Positions 1-9,538 of a stretch of DNA of 44,905 bases are shown in pieces. Position numbers and translations under genes: made by a program. Source of the DNA: Paenibacillus luteus (GTDB taxonomy: Bacteria > Bacillota > Bacilli > Paenibacillales > Paenibacillaceae); the NCBI RefSeq assembly GCF_006542765.1, contig NZ_SKCD01000037.1:1-44905 (forward strand), read 5' to 3'. Under the pieces are notes generated by a model, which was not told the origin of the DNA, made no database searches, and saw nothing but the letters and a program-made list of their open reading frames with translations. Position 1 is the stretch's first letter; each line of letters opens with the position of its first letter.

Positions 1-421
1 GATGTTGGATTGAACATTCAACGTGATGTACATACTCATCTCTCCCTTGAGACCAGTATGTTTCATCTCGTCAAAGTTGTACATTATTATTCAAGCACTT
101 CTGTACATGTTTAGATTAGCATTTACAGACAGTTCATACATAACACTAAACCCCTTTATTTTCAGTAGGACCGTGTCCTTTTAATCCAATATGGTTTGAA
201 AATCCACTAAGGAAACCTTGTGATATTTTACCATAATTATAAAGGTGGATGATGATTATAACCAATCTTTCCTGCTAAATAACTGAAAAATCCGCCACAT
301 TTGGGCGGCTTTATTCTTTGCAAGTGTCCCATTAGTTAAAGAAATTCCTTACATAAATTTGCTTGTGAAGTATCAACATATCTATGAGGTGTTGAAAATA
401 TCAAAAGTAAGGAATGGGTAT
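1..421. other. Intergenic stretch at window edge
   Basis: I see no convincing gene here. The sequence is AT-rich, and the only clear structure is a short GC hairpin followed by a T-rich stretch at 292-315. The lead-in to the small secreted protein that starts at 422 occupies the last part. Confidence 0.5.
292..315 (+). terminator. Weak Rho-independent terminator
   Basis: CCGCC / GGCGG stem with a 7-nt loop, followed by CTTTATT. The stem is short and the T-run is interrupted. It would end a plus-strand transcript arriving from outside the window or from a lost gene. Confidence 0.4.
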
Positions 422-763
422 ATGATAACCATGTCTATATTATTAGCTTCCTCCGTGTACTTCTCAAGGTCTTATGCACAAGGATTGCCGAAATTCCATG
501 CAAGTGACCCTGAAGAGGTAAATAAACGGGTTGAAGAACTAGTAAAACGTTTGAGCCAGCTTGAGCCACCTGAACCGACTTCAATTATGAAATCGCCAGA
601 GGAAGTAGAAATCCAAAAATACTATCATTCCAACACTATTCCTATTCTTGAGGGTATGGATAAGGGAACAGAAATCAAATTCAAAGTTATAATGAATGAT
701 CCTAACTATAAAAGACCCATATATGAAAACCATTGGCATAGAACATATGGTGGAGGCAGATAG
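422..763 (+). CDS. Small secreted protein of unknown function
   Basis: About 113 residues. I chose the ATG at 422 because AAGGAA precedes it at good spacing; an in-frame TTG at 359 would add an N-terminus that lacks a ribosome site. The first ~20 residues (MITMSILLASSVYFSRSYAQ) look like a signal peptide with an A-Q type cleavage point. The mature part is charged and rich in Pro, Glu and Lys, with no cysteines and no motif I recognise. It is one of very few plus-strand genes here, and a TA-rich non-coding stretch follows. It could be a short exported peptide or a remnant of a longer gene. I assign no function. Confidence 0.5.
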   Translation: MITMSILLASSVYFSRSYAQGLPKFHASDPEEVNKRVEELVKRLSQLEPPEPTSIMKSPEEVEIQKYYHSNTIPILEGMDKGTEIKFKVIMNDPNYKRPIYENHWHRTYGGGR

Positions 764-939
764 AGCTATAATCCTAGTCGAATATATTACGCATTCCATC
801 GGCTATTTACCACTTATGACACTGGGATATCTGGCGAGTGAATCACCAGATTTTTGGTCTAAACAAATTCAATAAGCAAAAGAACGAAAACGGTAAAGAA
901 GCTCCACTTGCGCTATTCTTATTGTAACTAATTCGCCAA

Positions 940-1308
940 TTAGTCTAAATTACTTATCTCAGGCTCCACTCTAAACTGGATCCATTCAATCCCCGTAACC
1001 TTCGTTTTTGTGGTCAATCCATGAAAATTCCACATCCCTGGTTCAGAAATGTACGGGCCAGTAACCTCCCATTGATAAGCCAGCTTATTAGATATAACCA
1101 ATGCTTCGAATACAGTATCAGCAATTTTATCCTTAATTAAAGGCGTTCTAAAAACAACATCGAATAAAGAGGAATCCTTCCAATAACGTTCACTCGAAAT
1201 TAGAGTACCCTTCATGTCACATATTTCATTGATTCTTGCAAGCAGTTTATGCACTTTTTCTTCTCTGTTCACTTTGAAATAAGCGTGCCAATAAATATAT
1301 TTAAGCAT
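940..1308 (-). CDS. Hypothetical protein, ~122 aa
   Basis: I set the start at the ATG at 1308 because a strong GGAGG lies 6 nt upstream. The reading frame stays open for another 25 codons, but those have no ribosome site and would overlap the upstream gene. The protein (beginning MLKYIYWHAYFKVNREE) is a soluble mixed alpha/beta polypeptide with many aromatic residues and no signal peptide, membrane segment or known catalytic motif. The small membrane protein at 1380-1697 lies just upstream on the same strand, so the two are probably co-transcribed. Small paired genes of this type in Firmicutes are often immunity-like or stress proteins, but nothing in the sequence proves that. Confidence 0.55.
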   Translation of the reverse strand: MLKYIYWHAYFKVNREEKVHKLLARINEICDMKGTLISSERYWKDSSLFDVVFRTPLIKDKIADTVFEALVISNKLAYQWEVTGPYISEPGMWNFHGLTTKTKVTGIEWIQFRVEPEISNLD

Positions 1309-1379
1309 ATTAAACCTCCAACTGGTTAATCGTTTCGATAGAGGACCTAATGGCCCTTTGGATAAAAGTACGGAGTTAG

Positions 1380-1697
1380 TCATTTAATAGTATGGGAAAA
1401 TGTCAGTTCCCGAAGTTGCTTTAAAACGCTAGGCAAATATTCTTGTGGATGCAAAATAACAGCTACCAATATACTTATTAGTATGGTTGCAATCCAAATA
1501 AAGCTTTTGAATACTCTTGATTTTAATCTTTGAGTGAGAAACAGAGAATATAACAAAATAATAATATTAACAATTATCGTTATTGGAATACTCACGATTC
1601 TTCCAAGACCTGTATAAGGGAAGTATTCAACTAATAGAAATATGGCTGATATACTCGGAATCAACGCTAAAAAGAAAGATATTACCGACTTCTTCAT
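1380..1697 (-). CDS. Small membrane protein with three predicted TM helices
   Basis: 105 residues, ATG preceded by GGAGATCAAA, a good ribosome site. Three hydrophobic segments are visible at roughly residues 5-23, 32-54 and 66-84. Between segments 2 and 3 is a short basic loop (TQRLKSRVFKS). The C-terminal tail is short and polar. No family is recognisable. It precedes the 122-aa hypothetical gene at 940-1308 by about 70 bp, so a two-gene operon is likely. Confidence 0.6.
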   Translation of the reverse strand: MKKSVISFFLALIPSISAIFLLVEYFPYTGLGRIVSIPITIIVNIIILLYSLFLTQRLKSRVFKSFIWIATILISILVAVILHPQEYLPSVLKQLRELTFSHTIK

Positions 1698-2051
1698 TTT
1701 GATCTCCTAATCTCGTCCTCTAAAGTTTCACACTGTGACATTAAACACAAATGCCCCTAATAGATTCATGTAGAATGAAGTTACCGTACACCATTTACAG
1801 AAGAAGAATCATCCGATGAGTCACTCTGATTTTAGCATAAGCGAACTCATCTAATTAGATATTCTGCACCATTAAGGATGGTCGAATCGTCTATTTACAC
1901 GGCTTCAAGGAGCCACTACCCGAGCCAGCGAGGAATAGTCCTACGTCCTTTTAAAGATGTAATTTAAAGACTATCAGCAACAGCAAAAATAGCCTTGGCC
2001 GATTAACGGCCAAGGCTATCTGCATACACGCGAATCAGAGCCAATTCGCAA
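1698..2051. other. Intergenic stretch with one terminator
   Basis: 354 bp. The only clear feature is the strong hairpin at 1984-2019. The rest has no open frame or motif that I can support. Confidence 0.5.
1984..2019 (-). terminator. Rho-independent terminator after MFS remnant
   Basis: Perfect 13-bp inverted repeat (ATAGCCTTGGCCG, 5-nt loop), followed on the minus strand by TTTTTGC. It lies directly downstream of the broken MFS gene and was probably its terminator. Confidence 0.8.
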
Positions 2052-2390
2052 TTAGTTGCCCATCATCTTCGCTGGGTCCGCATTGTCCCCACTGGCGGTT
2101 GCTCCATTCTCATGCTGCAAATACACAGGATGATAACGCACAACGAGATATTCGCCGACATGCCGGACAAGATAAACAGCGAAATGAATACAACGGAAAG
2201 GCCGACGAAGTCGAGCGGACGTTCGCCGATTTTGTCGATCAACCGGCCGCTGATTGGCATGCTGATCGCCGCGTATAGCGCATAAAGCATCAGGATCCAA
2301 CCCGTTTCAAGCGCAGTGTAGTGTATGCTGCCTTTCAAATACAAGCAGCACGATCGGCATTACCCCAAACATCGCGAGCTGTACAATTCG
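2052..2390 (-). pseudogene. Remnant of a DHA2-type MFS multidrug transporter
   Basis: The minus strand encodes about 90 residues (around 2344-2063) that read like an internal piece of an EmrB/DHA2 drug exporter: YLKGSIHYTALETGWILM, then MPISGRLIDKIGERPLDFVG, then a hydrophobic helix. Full-length relatives have ~470-530 residues and 14 membrane helices; only two or three helices remain. A further piece just upstream (plus-strand 2345-2385) is in another frame, and the C-terminal side also changes frame before stopping at 2052. It sits immediately downstream of helD. Both ends are lost, so this is a dead fragment. Confidence 0.75.
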
Positions 2391-4808
2391 TCAATATGGC
2401 GCTTTCTCATACAAATTAGCAGGCAATGCCTGCACAAACGGCGACCAGTCGCCCGTCGTATAAAGGTGAAGCCGGTGCATGGCCCGCGTACACGCTGTAT
2501 AAAGAAGCTTTCGTTCGCTTTCCTGGCCATAGGCTTCGGGTGAAGCATCGTAGACCAAGACTGCATCGAACTCGACACCCTTGGCGAGATACACAGGAAT
2601 GACCATTACTCCTTTTTCAAAGCCCATTGTCTCCTTCGTCATGAGCTGCTGAGCTTCGCCACCTTGAATCCGCAACCTTTCATGAGCATCCCGGCTTTCA
2701 GCTGCGGTTTTTGTAATAACGGCGATGGAATCGAAGCCCTCGGCCTTAAGCGCCTTAATATCTGCCACGATTTGGGCATCACGCTTCTCCCGGCCGTCCA
2801 GTCTCGTCAGAAGCGGCTTTTGGCCTATCCTTTCAAACGGTACGATTTCTTCTCCGCCTGGAAGCATCGATTTCGTAAATTCAACAATGTCCCTGGTGGA
2901 ACGATAACTGCGTACCAAGGAGACCAGACTTGTTTCTTCCTCTCCAAAAAGGCGAATCAGCGGCGAATCGGATGCGGCCAAACTTGTAGCCTGCATGAAG
3001 ATCGCTTGCCCGAAGTCACCTAGCACCGTCATTCGGGCACGGGGAAACAGCTTTTTCAGATATTCATATTGAAACGAAGAATAATCCTGACCCTCATCAA
3101 CGAAGACGTAGCGAATTTCCGTATTTGTCCGTACGCCTTGGATCAGTTCTTTTACATACAAATACGGAGTTGCGTCCTCGTGGAACAACTCGTTCCGAAG
3201 CAGCTTTTCCTTGGTTTGCCTACATATTTCAAGCCACAGCGGCGGGATCACGGCCCCATTCATTTTCTCCCGATAAGAGGCTTCGTCCGCAAACAATTCG
3301 CCATATATGTCTATGACATCTACAAATGAAAGTTTCTTTACACTTTTCTTTAACGGTATAAAGCTTTCTTTCACGATCCTTCGGCGGAGCAGCCCCTCCT
3401 CCTTCCGAGAGAAGTCAAAATCACTTTCATCTTCTCGTCGCTTGTTGGTCATTTTCTCGCGAACTGTGGCGAATTGTTCAGCAATGTCTAATACTTCCCG
3501 ATCTTTATGCAGCATATCGAAAACTTCTGCATACTGCTCGGTGTCAAGATAGTTCAACTCTTCCTCTACCCATGGCGCGTCCCGTTCCATGCGTTCCAGC
3601 GAAGCAAGCTCATTCAGCAGCCACTCCTGCAAGAGAATGATACGGTTGAGCAACGGCAAGGAACGGTCATAATTATAAAATTCCGCTCTCATTCGCTCCG
3701 CGGTAATCAAATCGCGGTCCCGAAACCGAATAGCGTTGAATCTCATGCCTTCCCTTCCTAACCATAATCCAAAGCTCTGCAGGGCTTGCAGGAAAGACTC
3801 GGAAGCTTTATACTCGATCCCCTGAATACGGGCCTCGTACTCCGGTTCTCCTTGAGCGGTCAGTACATATTCAATCTGATCTAAGGGATCCTCCGCGCGT
3901 AACGAAGAACCTAACCAATAGTCGACATATTCCTGAAAGGTCGTCTGCTGAATATTCTCTTCTCCGAGCTCCGGAAGGACGGTAGAAATATAGCTGCTAA
4001 ACATCGGATTCGGTGAGAAAAGAACGATCTGATCAGCCCTGATCGTCTGGCGGTGTTTGTACAGCAAGTACGCTACTCGCTGCAATGCCGCGGAAGTCTT
4101 GCCGCTGCCAGCCGCCCCTTGTACAATTAGCATCCGACTTGTGTCATTGCGGATGATGGCATTTTGTTCCTTCTGGATAGTTGCCACGATACTCTTCATT
4201 TGCGAGTCCGCACCCTTGCCGAGCACTTGCTGCAGCAACTCATCTCCGATCGTATCGTTCGCGTCAAACATGTTGCGGATTTGCCCGTTTTGAATTTGAA
4301 ACTGTCCTTTGAGCTCCATCGTTCCTTCGATTCGTCCGGCTGGTGTGACATAAGACGCTAAGCCAGGAGAGTGATCGTAGTACAAGCTAGCAATAGGCGT
4401 ACGCCAGTCATAAATCAGAAAGTTCAATCCCTCTTCGTCAAGGAAAGAGGATACGCCTATATAGATCTGCTCGCCGAAGTCCAGGCCATCCTCCTGAAAG
4501 TCTATGCGTCCAAAATAAGGAGACGGGAGCAGACGGTTCATGCTTTTCCATTGCTGTGTTAACAGCTTGTGGCCACGTTCCCGTTCCGCCAATATCGCGG
4601 TCTGTTGATTTATCGTGTAGAAGGACTCTTCGAAATCTTCGTAAGTGCTTGTGTTAATCGTAACTTCTTCCCAAAATCGCTTGCGGATGTCCGTAGCCTG
4701 ATCTTGCAGCCCCGCCACCTCTGGCTCTAACTCAGCGATCCTCTCCTGTAGCTTGTTCCTGACCCGTTCCAGCCGTTCCTGTTCCTGCTGCCAATCCATC
4801 CTATCCAT
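2391..4808 (-). CDS. helD: HelD-like RNA polymerase recycling ATPase (superfamily 1 helicase fold)
   Basis: About 805 residues. HelD/HelR proteins bind core RNA polymerase and use ATP to free it from stalled or terminated complexes; some actinobacterial members confer rifamycin tolerance. Visible: an N-terminal coiled coil (EQERLERVRNKLQERIAELE), the secondary-channel arm region, Walker A (GAAGSGKTSAAL), Walker B (YVFVDEGQDYS), a motif like LVRSYRST and a C-terminal LLYTACTRAMHRL, all typical of UvrD/HelD ATPases. The frame is open up to a TTG at 4847, but the ATG at 4808 is a better start; AAGGAG lies ~14 nt upstream, longer than usual, and an ATG at 4799 is also possible. Two tandem SigA-type promoters precede it. 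A drug-efflux remnant lies downstream, which fits a resistance context but does not prove it. Confidence 0.88.
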   Translation of the reverse strand: MDRMDWQQEQERLERVRNKLQERIAELEPEVAGLQDQATDIRKRFWEEVTINTSTYEDFEESFYTINQQTAILAERERGHKLLTQQWKSMNRLLPSPYFGRIDFQEDGLDFGEQIYIGVSSFLDEEGLNFLIYDWRTPIASLYYDHSPGLASYVTPAGRIEGTMELKGQFQIQNGQIRNMFDANDTIGDELLQQVLGKGADSQMKSIVATIQKEQNAIIRNDTSRMLIVQGAAGSGKTSAALQRVAYLLYKHRQTIRADQIVLFSPNPMFSSYISTVLPELGEENIQQTTFQEYVDYWLGSSLRAEDPLDQIEYVLTAQGEPEYEARIQGIEYKASESFLQALQSFGLWLGREGMRFNAIRFRDRDLITAERMRAEFYNYDRSLPLLNRIILLQEWLLNELASLERMERDAPWVEEELNYLDTEQYAEVFDMLHKDREVLDIAEQFATVREKMTNKRREDESDFDFSRKEEGLLRRRIVKESFIPLKKSVKKLSFVDVIDIYGELFADEASYREKMNGAVIPPLWLEICRQTKEKLLRNELFHEDATPYLYVKELIQGVRTNTEIRYVFVDEGQDYSSFQYEYLKKLFPRARMTVLGDFGQAIFMQATSLAASDSPLIRLFGEEETSLVSLVRSYRSTRDIVEFTKSMLPGGEEIVPFERIGQKPLLTRLDGREKRDAQIVADIKALKAEGFDSIAVITKTAAESRDAHERLRIQGGEAQQLMTKETMGFEKGVMVIPVYLAKGVEFDAVLVYDASPEAYGQESERKLLYTACTRAMHRLHLYTTGDWSPFVQALPANLYEKAPY

Positions 4809-4902
4809 CTCTTCTGAACACACTCCTTTTTCCGTTTTCTGGAACAAAAAAGAGCATTGACAAATTAAAGTGGCAGATGTACAATTAAATTAGGAGTAAT
4901 AA

Positions 4903-4930
4903 TTAGTACCTTCATATTTTAATTTGTCAA
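4903..4930 (-). promoter_or_regulatory. SigA promoter of helD, proximal
   Basis: TTGACA (4930-4925), 16-bp spacer, TACTAA (4908-4903) on the minus strand, about 95 bp before the helD start. It overlaps the region downstream of a second promoter. Confidence 0.55.
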
Positions 4931-4941
4931 TTACGCTAACG

Positions 4942-4970
4942 ATTATATCATAGCGTTAATTTGTGTTCAA
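4942..4970 (-). promoter_or_regulatory. SigA promoter of helD, distal
   Basis: TTGAAC (4970-4965), 17-bp spacer, TATAAT (4947-4942) on the minus strand. The -10 lies inside an imperfect inverted repeat (TTACGCTA ... TAGCGTTAA, 4931-4960) that could be an operator. Confidence 0.6.
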
Positions 4971-5053
4971 TTTATTTTTTATTTAGGCTGAGCTGAACAC
5001 TTAGTCGAATTGATGATTATTTAAACTAACTATAGCGGAGTTAAGATACCAAG

Positions 5054-5088
5054 AGATGACCCTTGAATTAATTGGGTCATCTTTTTTT
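5054..5088 (+). terminator. Strong plus-strand terminator without a gene
   Basis: AGATGACCC / GGGTCATCT, 9-bp perfect stem with an 11-nt loop, then seven Ts on the plus strand. No plus-strand gene precedes it in the window after 763, so it looks like the leftover of a deleted gene. The rest of 4971-5229 has no open frame I can support. Confidence 0.8.
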
Positions 5089-5229
5089 ATATCTACTGTT
5101 CTGTTCGGTGGAGAACAGGGGTGTCTCCTCCCTCGAAATGTACAACGATTGTGTCAGGAACAGATTTTATTTTATGCAGTGTTTTTAGGTATTTATTGCT
5201 TTTTGGAATTCACTAAATAAAGAGCTATC

Positions 5230-5751
5230 TTAATTATGAAACATAATTACAACTCTATAATGGGATGGCTCTCCATGACCTATTCTCTTCAATGCCCGTA
5301 AAAACTCTTCTCCGCTTACTGTATAATCAACAACATCAGTGATTAATTGGTTATCCATAGTATAATCCTCATATTTTATCTTTTGATCCCAGTTAAAATT
5401 GAAGATTTCGTCAAATGTAAACCAGGTACACGTTTGAGATTCTCCATATTCAAACTCTTGTCTTATTTCTTCTGATACATCATTAGGCATTCCTTTAGGA
5501 TTGCTAATATAGGGAATCGTAATATATTCGTTCCTTTGATTGGCTAGAATGGCATGAAGCCAATATCCACCTCCCGTATATATCAAATCTCCCCAATCCA
5601 CATGCCACAACGAATGCTTTTGTTCAGGGTACAATACTGCATTTTCATTCTTTACCCACTTATCTAGAGTGACCCATACTCCATTTTGTTTTAAGATATC
5701 GTCACGGCGAAACCTCATCTTCTCGACGTAGCATAACATTATTGTTCCCAC
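5230..5751 (-). CDS. Hypothetical protein, 173 aa
   Basis: GTG start chosen because GGGGAG lies 5 nt upstream. The protein is acidic and rich in aromatic residues (WVTLDKWVKNENAVLY, HVDWGDLIYTGGGYWLHAIL), with no signal peptide or membrane helix. The conserved-looking end (HYRVVIMFHN) resembles the terminal beta strand of small hypothetical proteins found in phages and mobile regions, but I cannot name a family. It stands alone between the orphan terminator at 5054 and the cellulase terminator at 5911. Confidence 0.55.
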   Translation of the reverse strand: MGTIMLCYVEKMRFRRDDILKQNGVWVTLDKWVKNENAVLYPEQKHSLWHVDWGDLIYTGGGYWLHAILANQRNEYITIPYISNPKGMPNDVSEEIRQEFEYGESQTCTWFTFDEIFNFNWDQKIKYEDYTMDNQLITDVVDYTVSGEEFLRALKRIGHGEPSHYRVVIMFHN

Positions 5752-6092
5752 AGTATCTCCCCAGCGTTATTGCATCATTTTCAGAGTAAATCTTAAATAC
5801 GACCTTCCCTAATTTACCACATCCGAGGTATTCGCGATGATAATTATATTTCCTGCTCGAGCTTCACAAGGGCTTTTATTTCTCCTCGTTATGTCTCAGT
5901 TGCCACCAAACAAAAAATGGGTCGTTCTGATATCAAGCTTCAGAGCGACCCAGATTCTTTTCGTTTTCAATCCATAATAATCATATACTGCAATCATTCC
6001 AATAAATTATTATGATGAATTCGAGTGGACATGCCAACCACCAAACTCGGAGAAGCTCCCACCCGCTCCACATCATTTCAGCTTTATTCTAT
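5752..6092. other. Intergenic stretch between cellulase and a hypothetical gene
   Basis: 341 bp. It holds the cellulase terminator (5911-5951) and presumably the promoter of the 173-aa gene. No other gene is visible. Confidence 0.5.
5911..5951 (-). terminator. Terminator of the cellulase gene
   Basis: Stem GGGTCGTTCTGA / TCAGAGCGACCC (one wobble, 9-nt loop). On the minus strand it is followed by an ATTTTTTG tract. It lies ~140 bp past the cellulase stop codon. Confidence 0.75.
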
Positions 6093-9000
6093 TCAGGGCT
6101 CCGTTCCCCATTGGAGAGCGCCAGCGATGTAGCCAGTCGTTTTGCTCCAATCCGCATAAGCCGTGTGGGTCGAATCGAAGGAGTAATCACCCGTCTGCGT
6201 ATAGTTCGTCCAATCGGTCTTGGACACGCGGATCTGAAGCTCTATACTTGCTCCCGCAGCCAAGCTTCCGGCTCCGCTCGTAAAGCCGATCTCCAGATAA
6301 TGGTCGGCCCCAGTCAGAGGAGTCGCCAATTTGATGAAGGTGCCCGTTACGTTGCTGCTGCCCACATGCGACCAGTCACAGAAAAAGCTCTGGGCGACCT
6401 CACCATCAATCGTGTAATAATAACGCAGCTTCACGTCGGACATATTGATGGCGGTAGTGCCCGTGTTCGTCAGCTTGATCCGCGGGTTCAGCGTGTTGCT
6501 CGTTGCCGCGGTGGTGGAATTGTACCGCTGCACCTTGATTGACCCGCTTCCGCTGGAAGTGGTGTTTATTACGGTGACCGCAAGAGTCGCATTCGCTCCC
6601 GCGCTGAAGTTGAATGTCAGTGTCGTTGTTCCCACCGGTTGGGCGGCCAAATAAGCCTTCTGAATCGTCACCGACGTGCCCGATACGGTGTAGTCCGTTC
6701 CCGCAACCAGGGTAGCAGTGCCATTCTTAATGCCGCTAAACGTATTGCCGTTCAGCGTCAGCGTCACCGGAACATTGGCTTGTATAGCGGTATTTTTGTC
6801 AAAGGTAACGGACGTCGGATTGATCGTCGAGTTGGTCAACGACGAATCCGTCACTGCGATGGATAGCGCAGCGGAGGAACCTGCGTTAAACTGGAATGTT
6901 AGGTTTGTCGTTCCGACGGGCTGCTGAGCGAGATACGTTTTTTGCAGTGTAACCGTGTTACCTGAAACGGTGTAGTCTGTGCCTGCAACCAGAGACGCCG
7001 TACCATTCTTAATGCCGCTAAACGTATTACCGTTCAGGGTAAGTGTTACTGGAATGTTCACTTGCATAGCCGTTTTCTTGTCAAAAGCAGCGGTCGCCGG
7101 GCTGATTGTCGAGTTGTTGTTGTTACCTGTGGCATAGGCGGCAACAAACACCAGCCCCGAGTTCCAATAGACGGTGTGCTCGTTCGTTGTCCATTCCTGG
7201 AAGTTATCGTGATAATTTTTGGCTGCAAATCTGGAAATCTGGTTTCCTACAGCTTCATCGTTGGAGTATTTATTTGGTCCTCCAACCAAAAAGCCTTTCG
7301 GCACGCCAGGCAAGCCATCGGTTCTGTACATAATACTAAAAGGATACTTAACGCTGTTATCCCCATACCCCGATACGAAAGATACGCCTACCGGATTCTG
7401 GCCAAGGATCCAGTCTAATTGGCTATAAGTCACTTTATTAATAATCGCGCGGTTGCTCTCGTAGGTTCCGAGCAATTTGGTGCCAATGATCATTTCCATC
7501 GGCGTATCGGCATATTGCATAGTAATTCCCCAATAATAGTTGCTGTCTTTTACGATACTTTTCCAAGAGCTTTCGTTGTATCTGGTGACCTTATCATTAA
7601 ACCATTGCTGGAATTTGGTCGTATACCAGCTGACGACTGCAGAGCTTTTATTAGCGGCTTTCATATAACTGAAGAAGCCCGTATTCCAGGTGTTCGCCCA
7701 GCTGCTTGCGAAATCAAGGGTATCCTCAAAAAATATCGCCATATTGGTGTAGTTCGCAAGGAAATAATTATTGTATTTGACATCACCAGTTGAACGATAT
7801 AGAGAGCCTGCAGCCCACAAACGATTCGCAGCATCATCGGTAACATCGTAAGGCCATCTGCCCGTATTAGGCGTTCGGATATTTTCCGGGTGCGCCTCCA
7901 AATACCCCCATGCCGCTACTGCCGCATTTAGACATTGCTGAGCAAAGGTCGGATCGATATTTTGATAGATCAGGTAGGCATGTGCCAATACTCCAGCTGC
8001 GGTAGCCGTATCGGCAGTTGTTTTGATAGCTGTCCGTGAGCTTACGGTATCTTTGTCGATAATCTGTCTGTCGACCATATTGTCGTCATCCTGGAAAGTC
8101 ACGCGGGCATAGAAGCCTCCGCTTGCCGCATCCTGCATTTTCAGCATCCATTCCAGTTCCCAGCGTGACTCATCGAGAATATCAGGAATGCCGTTTCCGC
8201 TCTCCGGAATATTAAATTGATTGTCTGTAAATTTCTCCGGCATCACTTCATAAGCCCAGAAGAGATCGGACAAGGCTTTGGCGCCAGCGTTAACGTATTT
8301 GCCTTTATCGCCCGCATCATACCAGCCTTTAGAAACGTCTTTCTTAATGGAAGGGTTGGACATTAAAGGTACAGCTGTGTCTGGCGTAAAATCGGTTCTC
8401 TGATAATTCTGAGTATACGGGCTCGTAATATTTATACCGGTTCTCTGGTGATAAAAATATCTGGATACGTCAACCAAGAATGGCTCATAAATATCATTAG
8501 CACTGCCAATCGAGAATTTAGGTGAATTCTGGACTCCCTGCACCGCCACATAGTATTTGCCCGGTACAGTGAAATTCGTAAAGTCAGCCGTGAAAATTCG
8601 CTCTCCACTGTCTATGGCTTCATAATTATCGGTGAGCACAAGCGTTCCGGAGAAGGCCGTAGCATTGGTGGTTGCATTCACAACGTTAAACGGCGTCCCC
8701 TCATCGACAGTAAGGACATCCTCAAACCCGGTCACGAGTGCCTGCTTTATGCCATCGACAGGATAGCCCACTTGATTGACCTTGATGGGCGCATACTCTT
8801 TCTCCTTATCGGGAGAGGTAACCCTAATGTCATTGAACCAGACCTTTAAAGGTTGAAAACCATTATTTTTGATGGATAACGAATCGATCGAAGTTCGGTC
8901 AATGCCTTGCGAGACCTGAATGACATCCTTTAAAGGTATTTTCACATGGGTCCAGCTCGTCGTAATGTTGGTATAGGTTTTTATGTCTACTGTAGTCGTA

Positions 9001-9440
9001 ATTTCATTGCCGGCAGCCCGTTCGAATACTCTATCTTTGAAGCCAATAAGGAAGGACTCTCCACCGGCGTTCCCCTTAATATTAAACTCAAGAAAACCGT
9101 TTGGATGATAAGACGTAAAGTCATACGCTTTCCAGCCGGCAACCGTAATTAACGCGTTGAACCAGGACGGACTGGTAGGCGTCTTCGTATTTAATAGTAA
9201 AGAAGGCAATCCATTGTACGTAACCGTCGGATCAATCGGCAGCTTGCTATCCACTGTTTCCAAGCCGAATCCGCTATCTCCTGCCCAGCCATCTGTTATA
9301 TTGCTAAATATTTTATAATCCAATAAGTTTCTCCACCCTGCTGGCGCTTCGGGGGTAGCGGCGTTCGTCGTGATCGGATTCGAAAATAAGATTGTAACGA
9401 ACATCGTAATCGAAAGGATTAAACTTACTTTTTTCCTCAT
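6093..9440 (-). CDS. Secreted modular GH9 cellulase (CBM-Ig-GH9-X2-X2-CBM3)
   Basis: 1115 residues. It hydrolyses beta-1,4-glucan outside the cell. Domains: signal peptide 1-27; jelly-roll carbohydrate-binding module ~35-210; CelD-type Ig-like domain ~217-312 (APIKVNQVGYP); GH9 catalytic domain ~315-772 with the paired aspartates D375/D378 in GWYDAGDKGKYVNAG and proton donor E754 in TTNEHTVYWNSGL; two near-identical X2 modules (~776-960, each with LTLNGNTFSGIKNG); a C-terminal CBM3 (~968-1115) for crystalline cellulose. The usual C-terminal HHR substrate motif of GH9 is not obvious: the matching stretch reads PFSIMYRTDGLPG, so specificity may differ from classical endoglucanases. The start has GGAGGAGAGGTAATG. 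A cre-like site lies ~100 bp upstream, and the operon before it encodes a two-component system and a sugar-binding protein. Confidence 0.93.
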   Translation of the reverse strand: MRKKVSLILSITMFVTILFSNPITTNAATPEAPAGWRNLLDYKIFSNITDGWAGDSGFGLETVDSKLPIDPTVTYNGLPSLLLNTKTPTSPSWFNALITVAGWKAYDFTSYHPNGFLEFNIKGNAGGESFLIGFKDRVFERAAGNEITTTVDIKTYTNITTSWTHVKIPLKDVIQVSQGIDRTSIDSLSIKNNGFQPLKVWFNDIRVTSPDKEKEYAPIKVNQVGYPVDGIKQALVTGFEDVLTVDEGTPFNVVNATTNATAFSGTLVLTDNYEAIDSGERIFTADFTNFTVPGKYYVAVQGVQNSPKFSIGSANDIYEPFLVDVSRYFYHQRTGINITSPYTQNYQRTDFTPDTAVPLMSNPSIKKDVSKGWYDAGDKGKYVNAGAKALSDLFWAYEVMPEKFTDNQFNIPESGNGIPDILDESRWELEWMLKMQDAASGGFYARVTFQDDDNMVDRQIIDKDTVSSRTAIKTTADTATAAGVLAHAYLIYQNIDPTFAQQCLNAAVAAWGYLEAHPENIRTPNTGRWPYDVTDDAANRLWAAGSLYRSTGDVKYNNYFLANYTNMAIFFEDTLDFASSWANTWNTGFFSYMKAANKSSAVVSWYTTKFQQWFNDKVTRYNESSWKSIVKDSNYYWGITMQYADTPMEMIIGTKLLGTYESNRAIINKVTYSQLDWILGQNPVGVSFVSGYGDNSVKYPFSIMYRTDGLPGVPKGFLVGGPNKYSNDEAVGNQISRFAAKNYHDNFQEWTTNEHTVYWNSGLVFVAAYATGNNNNSTISPATAAFDKKTAMQVNIPVTLTLNGNTFSGIKNGTASLVAGTDYTVSGNTVTLQKTYLAQQPVGTTNLTFQFNAGSSAALSIAVTDSSLTNSTINPTSVTFDKNTAIQANVPVTLTLNGNTFSGIKNGTATLVAGTDYTVSGTSVTIQKAYLAAQPVGTTTLTFNFSAGANATLAVTVINTTSSGSGSIKVQRYNSTTAATSNTLNPRIKLTNTGTTAINMSDVKLRYYYTIDGEVAQSFFCDWSHVGSSNVTGTFIKLATPLTGADHYLEIGFTSGAGSLAAGASIELQIRVSKTDWTNYTQTGDYSFDSTHTAYADWSKTTGYIAGALQWGTEP

Positions 9441-9538
9441 TACCTCTCCTCCTTCAAATGGTTGACGGTTTGCTCTGCATGAATCTTATTCGCACTCGAC
9501 TTCTTAGCGGCTTCTGTGCGCCATCACCTCTCCCTCAA

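Noticed and set aside
5411..5418. TCAAA followed by TGT, which would fit the missing left end of the older transposon.
   Set aside because: It lies within the 173-aa coding gene, and no TnsB-type sites follow it.
6012..6542. 176-aa open frame on the plus strand.
   Set aside because: It is a shadow of the cellulase gene in the opposite strand, with no ribosome site or recognisable protein.
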